Part shown: positions 23,338 through 32,270 of the stretch, piece by piece
Layout of the letters: every line of letters starts with the position of its first letter
How positions within the stretch are numbered: the stretch's first letter is position 1
Assembly (NCBI RefSeq): GCF_945859705.1
Contig: NC_079136.1
Coordinates: 3,513,501-3,577,500 of the forward strand
Direction: 5' to 3'
Length of the DNA stretch: 64,000 bases
Origin: Episyrphus balteatus
Taxonomy: Eukaryota > Arthropoda > Insecta > Diptera > Syrphidae
Position numbers and translations under genes: made by a program
Notes under the pieces: generated by a model
Told to the model about the DNA's origin: nothing
Seen by the model: the letters and a program-made list of their open reading frames with translations, nothing else
Databases searched by the model: none

Positions 23338-23410
23338 ATAAAGCGTTTCGCCCAGGTACGACAGTGGGCTCATCAGTTAGATCTGTCGTACCCTTACTAA
23401 GACGCCTTAT
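23338..23410 (-). ncRNA. Hammerhead self-cleaving ribozyme, satellite unit 1
   Basis: Reading the minus strand, stem III is AUAAGGCG paired with CGCUUUAU (8 bp, one G-U). Next comes the cleavage triplet GUC. Stem I is UUAG with CUAA and closes a 16-nt loop. The catalytic core CUGAUGA follows. Stem II is GCCCA with UGGGC and closes a 10-nt loop. The strand ends in GAAA. All invariant core residues are present, including the A-U pair next to the cleavage site. Stems I and II are closed and stem III is open, the type III topology. Predicted cleavage falls after the C complementary to 23401. Loop 1 carries GGUACGACAG and loop 2 is CUGUCGUACC, fully complementary. Transcription of the minus strand would let the RNA cut itself into unit-length pieces. 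Activity is untested. Confidence 0.92.
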
Positions 23411-23652
23411 TTTGGTCGATGTTTACCGACTCTATATAAAACTCACAGCATGAATATACTGTGAATTCTAATATTCAAAGGGAATTTGTTTAAATTCAGA
23501 CCTTAGAAAAATGTATGCCCGTGGTCAGGCTGATATAATAACGAAGAAAAAAATAACAAAAATAATAAAAATTATTTAAATTATTTCTATTTTAAGTGGA
23601 GCGATTGAATATAATTCAATTTTAAAGTTCAAGTGACCTCAACTCCAAATTT

Positions 23653-23725
23653 ATAAAGCGTTTCGCCCAGGTACGACAGTGGGCTCATCAGTTAGATCTG
23701 TCGTACCCTTACTAAGACGCCTTAT
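23653..23725 (-). ncRNA. Hammerhead ribozyme, satellite unit 2
   Basis: Identical to the unit 1 ribozyme, 315 bp downstream. The core CUGAUGA, GAAA and GUC cleavage triplet are intact. A transcript spanning two units would release one 315-nt monomer between neighbouring cleavage sites. Confidence 0.92.
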
Positions 23726-23967
23726 TTTGGTCGATGTTTACCGACTCTATATAAAACTCACAGCATGAATATACTGTGAATTCTAATATTCAAAGGGAAT
23801 TTGTTTAAATTCAGACCTTAGAAAAATGTATGCCCGTGGTCAGGCTGATATAATAACGAAGAAAAAAATAACAAAAATAATAAAAATTATTTAAATTATT
23901 TCTATTTTAAGTGGAGCGATTGAATATAATTCAATTTTAAAGTTCAAGTGACCTCAACTCCAAATTT

Positions 23968-24040
23968 ATAAAGCGTTTCGCCCAGGTACGACAGTGGGCT
24001 CATCAGTTAGATCTGTCGTACCCTTACTAAGACGCCTTAT
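23968..24040 (-). ncRNA. Hammerhead ribozyme, satellite unit 3
   Basis: Identical to unit 1, with all core residues intact and the same ten-base loop-loop complementarity. Confidence 0.92.
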
Positions 24041-24282
24041 TTTGGTCGATGTTTACCGACTCTATATAAAACTCACAGCATGAATATACTGTGAATTCTA
24101 ATATTCAAAGGGAATTTGTTTAAATTCAGACCTTAGAAAAATGTATGCCCGTGGTCAGGCTGATATAATAACGAAGAAAAAAATAACAAAAATAATAAAA
24201 ATTATTTAAATTATTTCTATTTTAAGTGGAGCGATTGAATATAATTCAATTTTAAAGTTCAAGTGACCTCAACTCCAAATTT

Positions 24283-24355
24283 ATAAAGCGTTTCGCCCAG
24301 GTACGACAGTGGGCTCATCAGTTAGATCTGTCGTACCCTTACTAAGACGCCTTAT
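24283..24355 (-). ncRNA. Hammerhead ribozyme, satellite unit 4
   Basis: Identical to unit 1, with all core residues intact. Confidence 0.92.
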
Positions 24356-24597
24356 TTTGGTCGATGTTTACCGACTCTATATAAAACTCACAGCATGAAT
24401 ATACTGTGAATTCTAATATTCAAAGGGAATTTGTTTAAATTCAGACCTTAGAAAAATGTATGCCCGTGGTCAGGCTGATATAATAACGAAGAAAAAAATA
24501 ACAAAAATAATAAAAATTATTTAAATTATTTCTATTTTAAGTGGAGCGATTGAATATAATTCAATTTTAAAGTTCAAGTGACCTCAACTCCAAATTT

Positions 24598-24670
24598 ATA
24601 AAGCGTTTCGCCCAGGTACGACAGTGGGCTCATCAGTTAGATCTGTCGTACCCTTACTAAGACGCCTTAT
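24598..24670 (-). ncRNA. Hammerhead ribozyme, satellite unit 5
   Basis: Identical to unit 1, with all core residues intact. The sixth, partial unit stops before its ribozyme, at the inversion point near 24913. Confidence 0.92.
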
Positions 24671-24912
24671 TTTGGTCGATGTTTACCGACTCTATATAAA
24701 ACTCACAGCATGAATATACTGTGAATTCTAATATTCAAAGGGAATTTGTTTAAATTCAGACCTTAGAAAAATGTATGCCCGTGGTCAGGCTGATATAATA
24801 ACGAAGAAAAAAATAACAAAAATAATAAAAATTATTTAAATTATTTCTATTTTAAGTGGAGCGATTGAATATAATTCAATTTTAAAGTTCAAGTGACCTC
24901 AACTCCAAATTT

Positions 24913-25106
24913 AAACAAATTCCCTTTGAATATTAGAATTCACAGTATATTCATGCTGTGAGTTTTATATAGAGTCGGTAAACATCGACCAAAATAAGGC
25001 GTCTTAGTAAGGGTACGACAGATCTAACTGATGAGCCCACTGTCGTACCTGGGCGAAACGCTTTATAAATTTGGAGTTGAGGTCACTTGAACTTTAAAAT
25101 TGAATT
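24913..25106 (+). repeat. Inverted partial satellite unit
   Basis: From AACAAATTCCCTTTGAATAT at 24914 the sequence is the reverse complement of a satellite unit, ending at CTTTAAAATTGAATT (about 25106). The junction lies at an AAATTTA/TTTAAAT-like match, which may have guided template switching. The whole array thus forms a head-to-head structure; a transcript through it would fold into a long hairpin with the last direct unit. Confidence 0.9.
24994..25066 (+). ncRNA. Hammerhead ribozyme, inverted copy on the plus strand
   Basis: This is the same 73-nt ribozyme, readable on the plus strand. Stem III ATAAGGCG is at 24994-25001, the cleavage site follows C25003, CTGATGAG starts at about 25028, GAAAC is at about 25055, and the closing stem III strand is 25059-25066. 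No core base differs from the direct units. Having ribozymes on both strands means that transcription in either direction could yield self-cleaving RNA. Confidence 0.92.
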
Positions 25107-25745
25107 TTATTTTTATCTTTTACAAAAATAGTTGGATGTTAATAAAACTTGGTTTAAAATTACTTTGTTATGTTTTCTATCTATTAAAAATGTTTTTTGA
25201 GGAAAAAGTTAATTTTTGGATTTTTGACGAATTTAATTTGAAAAAATAGCCTATTTTTCAATCAAAAAAGTTACCGAAAAAATTTTTGATTTTTGAAAAG
25301 TTTGGAATGCAATTATTTAGCTTAAAACCGTTTTTTAAAGATTGTGTGGAAAAACTATACTTTTGTTCTAGAAAATATTGAGAAAAATTGAAAAAAAAAA
25401 AAACAAAAAAACGATTTTTAAGATTGATTTTTCCGTAAATGACAGTAATATTGGCGAGAAATAATTTTCCATAGAAACCAAATTATACTTTTCTTATGGT
25501 CATTGACCTTTTTAATTTGAATCAAGCACTAGAATAGCTCTAACGTGCAAAGTTTTTGAGATATTGAATTTTGAACGTCCCAAACACTATTTTTCTTATT
25601 TTTGGCATGGTAATATGTCGAAAACGTGATGTGATAGAATTTTTCTGACTTCAGATTCGAGGTGAGCGCACAATAAACCATTAGAAAAATATACTTTTAT
25701 TTTTATAAAAAAAAACTTTTTAACTAGTGAAATCGAACAAGGCAT

Positions 25746-26482
25746 CACGGTTGCCACTCGCATAAAAAATTTCCTACCAAAGTTTCGAAAAAAACCTACC
25801 AATTCAAAGAAAAACCTACCCAACGAAAATTTTCGATTTTAAGAGAATAAATTCTTGTTTAAAAAAATAAAATGCACGACTGGGTCGCACGAACTTGCTC
25901 TTGGAGTTAAAGTTGCTTAAATTTTTAAGACTTTCTATATAGAAATTTGAAAAAAAAAAATAAAATTCGTTTAAAAAATAAAATAAAATCTGAAATTAAA
26001 TTGCCCTCCAAAACAAGTATGCAGTTTTGATTGATATATAAACGTGCATTTTTAGAAAAAAAATTTCAAAATCGTTAGAGCCGTTTTTTAAAAAAACAAT
26101 TTTTTATAAATAATTTTTTGGAAAAAAACTTTTAAAATAAAATTGTAATGCCATTTTGTAGAAATCACTAATCAAGAATGTGAAGTTAGTGTCAACACAA
26201 AACATGAAAATGGATGAGTTCAGACACCAACAATGAGGATACTGCGTTTACATACACTACTTAATATTATTACTCTCGGTTTAGATGGGAACATTTGTTT
26301 GGCACAAATATTTTGGGTAGATTTGACATAATTACAATTTTTTTTTGTCAATTATTAAAAATAAAATTATTTTAGAGAAAGAACTTGGAAAAACCTACCA
26401 AATTGACTTCAAACCTACCAACCTACCCAAGGTAAAAAAACCTACCCAGTTTGGTAGGATCCTACCCACTCCGGCAACCGTG
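25746..26482. mobile_element. Non-autonomous hAT with 8-bp target duplication
   Basis: The ends are CACGGTTGCCACTC and, read inward from the right, CACGGTTGCCGGAG, sharing a perfect 10-bp inverted repeat. The flanks repeat CAAGGCAT exactly (25738-25745 and 26483-26490). Both subterminal regions are rich in ACCTACC motifs, likely transposase-binding repeats. Its 737 bp hold no transposase, and the centre is a family A fragment (25868-26165). It is inserted in the composite element that bears the satellite. Confidence 0.9.
25868..26165 (+). mobile_element. Family A fragment, 5' part
   Basis: AAAATGCACGACTGGGTCGC then ACGAACTTGCTCTTG opens the segment. It continues with the CAAAATCGTTAGAGCCGTTT block common to the family, and stops before the GACA microsatellite. 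It matches the inverted copy at about 49745-50041 closely. It lies wholly within the hAT at 25746-26482. Confidence 0.8.
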
Positions 26483-26879
26483 CAAGGCATTCGATTTTTT
26501 CTGCCCTGTTAGTAAAATCTTAGTGCCGATCAAATTTTCTCAGTAAATCATACATTTTACTTCGAAAAACACAAAGCGCCTTTAAATTAGTACACATTAA
26601 GAATTTTTTATTTAATATTTTTCAATAATTTGGAATGAGAAATTGATATGAAAAAATGATAATAAAATATCACAAAAAATTTCCAAAATGTGACATTTAA
26701 ATATCATCTTGATAATAAAAATGTTGTTTTAACATTTTAAATATCATAAAACACATTTTATAGAGCATTTTTGGCTGATATTTAATAAATGTTAATTTGA
26801 TATTTAAAAAATGTTAAATTGATATTGGTTTTTTTTTTCGGTGATCAATGAGTTTTATTCTGTTTTTTGTATCTGTGGA

Positions 26880-27410
26880 TATACATAATATAATAGAAAT
26901 ATCAAAAAATCTGAAAAAAGAAGTTTTCTTTGTTCTTCAATTTTCTCAAAAACTAAAAGGGATTGGAACATATGGTTTTCAGTGTTTAAAGAGGAGGTAA
27001 TTTATTTCATCGATCCTTTCGTATTGAAATACACAGTCTTAGTAAAAATAGTATTCAATGTATTTTTTTTTAACTTATTTCTTCCAAATGTTTACTTTGG
27101 AATCGATTATTTTGAAAACGATTGACTGAAATAACTTGATTTAAAAAATAAAATTAAGTGTACAATTCAAACTTTCGAAAAAGGTATCACTCATGACTGT
27201 AAGTGTTGCTGTTGTTTTTTAATATTGTTTTTATTATTTTAAGTAATTTTTTCAGAAAATTGCCCCTCCCGCCTAAACGGGGGACATAGATAATCCCTAC
27301 CAAAACAAAAAATGATTGTATTGAACAACTATACCAAAAACAGTTATCAAATCTCAACGCCTAAGTTATCGTGTCTTGGGTTGATATGAATTCTTCTCGA
27401 AAAAAAAAAT
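26880..27410. repeat. Diverged copy of the 30285-32270 foldback interior
   Basis: TTCAATTTTCTCAAAAA, CGTATTGAA..CACAGTCTT, and AGAAAATTGCCC..CCGCC followed by ACGGGGGACAT all appear in the same order as at about 31240-31700. Divergence is substantial. Only one arm is present here, so it is a truncated relic. Confidence 0.7.
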
Positions 27411-27519
27411 CTAATCTGATGGTAAAAACGGTTTATTATTGCTGAGACCTTCAGGAACAACACCGCATTTTTAGTTTTTGTCGTCATTTTAGGTCAACCT
27501 TAAACTTGTTCAGGATCAC

Positions 27520-27710
27520 TGTGACTAGTAATTTACGATATAGATACTTTCAAGAGGAACTTCATGCGACACAATCGTGCATTTTATTTTGTATTGTTTG
27601 TTACCTCAGGACTTTTGACTGGGTGAACTAATTTTGATGATTTTTTTTTAATTCAAAAACTGGTACTTCAAGTGCTGTCCCATTTTGATTTGATTAATAT
27701 TGCCAATTTT
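27520..27710. repeat. Relic of the TTTGTTACCTCA repeat family
   Basis: CATGCGACACAATCGTGCAT at 27564 resembles the family A terminus. It is followed by TTTGTTACCTCAGGACTTTT and GGGTGAACTAATTTTGATGA, the same family as the segment nested in the hAT at 21245-21445. This may be a fusion of two families or one longer element. Confidence 0.55.
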
Positions 27711-29150
27711 TGGAAAATAACAGTGAAATTTGGGATTTCAATATATCATATTTTTATTCTCCCGATATATATACTTATTTTACAGACATGTTTCTGTTTT
27801 CTTTTATTTGAATATTGGAATCCAGTTAACCAAAATAAATTAATCACCAAACAACTAGACCACCAACAGTGGATATTATATTGATTATCAGATCTTTAGA
27901 TTCACTACCTCACACGATCATGAGCGTCGTCGATCATCGCCAGAAAACCTACACCGATTTTAATTCCTTCTATTACACCCATGGACAGGTTTGAAGTTAC
28001 GTACCTTCTCTCAGAATTTCAGATTCAGTACGAGCTCTGGTGGACATTGGACAGTTGAAATTATTTAAGTGATATTCCACACGACATACATAGAAGTTAA
28101 AATCAAAATGCATTAGATTGAAGCTTAATTTGTAGATGGTTTGCGTGATATGAAAATATAACCTAGTATGTGGTTGACCATTAAATTTGCGTGACTATGA
28201 TATTTGTGAAAGTAACGAATCTGCTGCACAGTTATAAGTGAGAATCAACGATATTATAAATATTTTATTTAAATGCATTTGATACTGAATTTCGAAACAT
28301 TATCTTTGAGCTAGACACTTCTTTAAAACCAGGATTAAAAGCCCGATAAATTAGTAAAGTAAACTCTTACTCATGCTCTTATTCATAAACAATTTTATAT
28401 GTCTGTAATGATTAACAAAACGGATATTTAAAATATTTGATTGGCATTGATTGATTTACAAAAGGCTGTCAAACTCTAGACGTTCTGATTGTTATTTTAC
28501 ATAACTCTATTGTTGATCAATAGTTATAAGCTGATCTTCTAGAAATTTGTTATTTATTTGAACATCGATTTTTCTATACACATTATTAAATATTTAAATT
28601 GCTTTTGTAACCTTTAGAATAATTAATAAAAGAAAGGTAAGTATAGTTGGGTTTTTCTGAAGAAATTGTTTATACTTTTTATGAAAGTTATATTCATATC
28701 CTGTAGAATGTATGATGATCTGCATTTATGCAGATCAAATGCAATATTATAAAACTGATGCTACACGCGACTCACTCGTGCATTTCATTCAGTCGTTATT
28801 TACAACCATCAATCAATTTTTCAATTTGTTCATTTTTTATTCATATAAGTAAACAAAAACATTGAAGGTACCATAGAATCTTATGTAACACTATTATGCT
28901 CATCAGATTTATTAATTAAATTTGCATGTACTAATATTTCACATCAATTACAACTTAAAAACATTAATAAATTATCATAGGTGTTGAATTAAAAATAATT
29001 ATCAATAATTTAATATGAGAATAAATTAAATTCAATTTCTATATCTATTTAATAACAAACAAAAAAATAATTACATATATTTCAAGTGAAATTAATTTAC
29101 GTATAATTTATTCTGTATGAAATTAAATTCATAAAATAATTTTAATCCTG
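27711..29150. other. AT-rich DNA without a recognisable gene
   Basis: Near 28766 ACGCGACTCACTCGTGCATT again resembles the family A end, but no further similarity follows. Otherwise nothing is recognised. Confidence 0.45.
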
Positions 29151-29151
29151 G

Positions 29152-29283
29152 GGTCGAATTACGGCATACGTTCGTTAAAGTATGGTCGCTATGTGTCCCT
29201 ATCTTTTTCTTCGAATTTCATAGAGACAGAAAAAATCAAAACGTTAACGTATGATCGTAATCGTTTTCCGTGATTCGACCCCT
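29152..29283. mobile_element. Small MITE, about 130 bp
   Basis: GGGGTCGAATTACGG at 29152 is matched by CCGTGATTCGACCCC ending at about 29282, a 15-bp terminal inverted repeat with one mismatch. Further imperfect pairing continues inward (ATACGTTCGT against ACGTATGAT). The target duplication is unclear, so the superfamily is not assigned. Confidence 0.75.
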
Positions 29284-30284
29284 GCTGGACTTCTATTTAA
29301 ACTTAAAACAGTTTTGTTTGCTATAAGAGTGTGAACGTAATAAGTGAATTTTGTGTGAGTGAAAAGTATAACGTCAATCGCGTCTACACGTGTAGTAAAA
29401 TTTAAATAAAATAGAAAGTCTTTAATTTACTGAGAAGAAAAAAATACATTTTTGCACAAATCAACTAATATGCCATTTAAATTTTTTCAGTCAAGAAGCA
29501 ATGTAACAAAATATGTAAGCAGTTCTAGGATTTTTTTTATGTTTTTATAACACGCCAAAAAAGCCCTCATTAATTTCATCTTTTTGATTTTGAAAACTAG
29601 TGTAATTTACCAATATTTTGCTAAGAATTTCTACTCCTTTGCGAATTATTGAAAGAATTTTTGCCGTTTGTAAGCCATAATAAGCTCATGAAGAAGAAGT
29701 TTGGAAAATGGGTTTGTTATATAGGGTGTCCGGTAAAGAATGGATAAGCCTGAAATGGGTGATAGCTACACTTATGACTGTTCTAAAACCAAAAAGAAAA
29801 AGTTTCTATCGCAACCGGTTTAGAAAATATAAGCTTTTTTTCTTTCATCTTACGTTTTCGTTCACCACAACCACGAATGAATGAATTTATAAATTTCTTT
29901 TTTTTTATAATTTTCAACAATAATTGACTCATTAAATAAGAAGTCAAAAAATTTATTTACTTTTGTTTTTCTATGCAAAATGTAAATCAAAATATTTTAT
30001 GAAAAATTTTAAACACTTGTTATATAAAAAAATCTATAGAAAGGTGGCAAACTTTTTTAAAAATATGCACGTTTAATGAGAATTTTAGAATGGTAACAGT
30101 TTTTATCTTATCTAAAATATTAAGGAAGTTATTGCAAAAGGCAAAAAGGGCGTATTAATTTAATGAATTATTAATTTTACTGTATTATCTTAATTCTTTT
30201 CATATTACTTTCATAAATGCATGAATTGCATCGGTTTTTTTCTTAAGTCATATTTAACAAAAATTCTTCTAATACGTTACCATT
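29284..30284. other. AT-rich DNA with a GGGTGTCC-type end motif
   Basis: No gene is seen. At about 29721 TATAGGGTGTCCGGTAAAG resembles the ends of the palindromes at 50612 and 58391 (TACAGGGTGTC). I found no inverted partner, so it may be a truncated copy. Confidence 0.45.
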
Positions 30285-32270
30285 AAAAAAAAACCGTGAA
30301 CGTCTTAGTTCCAATAGTTAGCAATAGTTTTTTTCTTGACATAATCAATGTCGAAAATGATTATGAGTATATGATAAACAATTTGATTAAGATAAATAAT
30401 AGGCTATTGATTATGTCGAAAAAAACAGGGTAATAAGGAACTAAGACGTTCACTGGTTTTTATTGCAGGAATCGTTCAATGGGAAGATAAAACCGCGGAG
30501 TGCTATTAAATGAGAGGGTGGAAACTGAAGATAGGGGTGCAAAAGCCCCCTTTTTGTTTTTTTCAATATACCTCGTAAACCAAGCAAAATTTTTATATAT
30601 TGCACATAAAACTTTTTGTAGAGAATTAAATTTCCTATTGAAATAATGTTTTTTAAAAATTGAAAAAAAATTTCCATACCAAAATAGTCGAAAAAATCAT
30701 AAAAAAAATATCAAAAAAATCGATTTTTTGAGTTTTTTTGCTTTTTTAGTCGTACATTTTTTTTGGATTGAGATAGACATAAACATTGCTCCAAAGAAAA
30801 AAAAAAATTAAATTTCCTTCAAAATGCTGTGCTCACCAAATTTTTTCATTGAAAATTAACCGAAGTATGGCCATTTTAATCTATCTTTTTTTCGCATTTT
30901 TAGTTTTACTCAAGTAAAACAGAAACATTTGAGGGGAAAATACGATAACTTAAGCACCAAGAACTGATAATGAGATTTTGTAGAGGGGTTAAATACAATC
31001 ATTGTTTACTATGGGAGGGGGGGTCAATGTCCCCCCGTTTTGGCGGGAGGGGCAATTTTCTAAAAAAAATACTTAAAATAAAAAAAAATTATTAAAAAAC
31101 AACGGCAATACTTACAGTTTTGATTGATACTTTTTTCAAAAGCTAGAATTATAAACTTAATATTAATTTTAAAATGAAGTTATTTTAATCAATTCTGTTT
31201 GAAATAAACGAGTGATTCCGATAAAGAAAGTATTTTGTCTATTTTTCAATTTTCTCAAAAAGTAGAAGGCATAGGAACATTATGATTTTCAGTATTTGAT
31301 AAGAAATCAATTAAGGCAGTTTAATCTGTTGATCAATTTCGTATTGAAGTCCACAGTCTTTGTGAAAATTGTATTAAATGTGCTTTTTAAACTTTTTTTT
31401 CATAAGTTTTGACTTTGAAATCGGGTATTTCAAAAACAATTAATTAAAATAACTTCATTTTAAAATAAATATTAAGTTTATAATTCTAGCTTTTGAAAAA
31501 AGTATCAATCAAAACTGTAAGTTTTGCCGTTGTTTTTTAATAATTTTTTTTTTGTTTTAAGTATTTTTTTTAGAAAATTGCCCTTCCCGCCAAAACGGGG
31601 GGACATTGACCCCCCCTCCCATAGTAAACAATGATTGTATTTAACCCCTCTACAAAATCTCATTATCAGTTCTTGGTGCTTAAGTTATCGTACTTTCCCC
31701 TCAAATGTTTCTGTTTTACTTGAGTAAAACTAAAAATGCGAAAAAAAAGATAGATTAAAATGCCCATACTTCGGTTAATTTTCAATGAAAAGCACAGCAT
31801 TTTAAAGGAAATTTAATCGTCTTTTTTTCTTTGGAGCAATGTTTATGTCTATCTCAACCCAAAAAAAATGTACGACTAAAAAAGCAAAAAAACTCAAAAA
31901 ATCGATTTTTTTGATATTTTTTTTATGATTTTTTCGACTATTTTGGTATGGAAATTTTTTTTCAATTTTTAAAAAACATTATTTCAATAGGAAATTTAAT
32001 TCTCTACAAAAAGTTTTATGTGCAATATATAAAAATTTTGCTTGGTTTACGAGGTATATTGAAAAAAACAAAAAGGGGGCTTTTGCACCCCTATCTTCAG
32101 TTTCCACCCTCTCATTTAATAGCACTATGCGGTTTTATCTTCTTTTATAACCCATTGAACGATTCCTGCAATAAAAACTCGTGAACGTCTTAGTTCCTTT
32201 CTAAACTACATAATCAATAGCCTATAATATTAAATAAATATTTCAATCATAATACCTATAATATTAAAAA
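30285..32270. mobile_element. Two-kilobase foldback element
   Basis: The arms at about 30360-31203 and 31425-32265 are nearly identical reverse complements. They share GTGAACGTCTTAGTTCC (30437-30453 and 32182-32198), a GGGGGGTCAATGTCCCCCCG segment and TTGCCCCTCCCGCC-like text. The central loop of about 220 bp is unpaired. Two ORFs of 75 and 78 codons, one per arm on opposite strands, are the same sequence seen twice and not evidence for a gene. On the left an extra small hairpin repeats the outer end (30293-30312 against 30436-30453). No transposase was found. A diverged relative lies at 26880-27410. Confidence 0.85.

Larger units (their letters stand above)
23227..24912. repeat. 315-bp satellite, five identical units plus a partial sixth
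   Basis: CGAAGAAAAAAATAAC recurs at 23227, 23542, 23857, 24172, 24487 and 24802, and GCGTTTCGCCCAGG at 23343, 23658, 23973, 24288 and 24603. The period is exactly 315 bp. By eye the units show no differences. Each unit contains a hammerhead ribozyme on the minus strand, a small hairpin CACAG..CTGTG, and the hairpin-forming text GTCGG..CGAC. The array breaks at about 24913 into an inverted copy. A short relic lies at 44559-44640. Identity of units means very recent amplification or homogenisation, or a tandem collapse or expansion during assembly. Confidence 0.95.
22607..26843. mobile_element. Composite element carrying the hammerhead satellite
   Basis: The ends are CACCGAAAAAAAAA.. at 22607-22620 (in context CACACCG) and its complement TTTTTTTTTTCGGTG at 26829-26843. 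Subterminal sequence on both sides repeats TATCAAATTAACATTTTT-like motifs in inverted orientation. I found no convincing target duplication, so element limits are tentative. Inside are a G-rich tract, the 315-bp satellite array, an AT-rich stretch, and a hAT (25746-26482) that holds a family A fragment. There is no long ORF, so mobility would need proteins supplied from elsewhere. Confidence 0.55.

Noticed and set aside
30450..32184. Two nearly identical 75-78-codon ORFs on opposite strands
   Set aside because: They are the same arm of the foldback element read from each side. Lysine/phenylalanine-rich composition follows from AT content, and no domain is seen.
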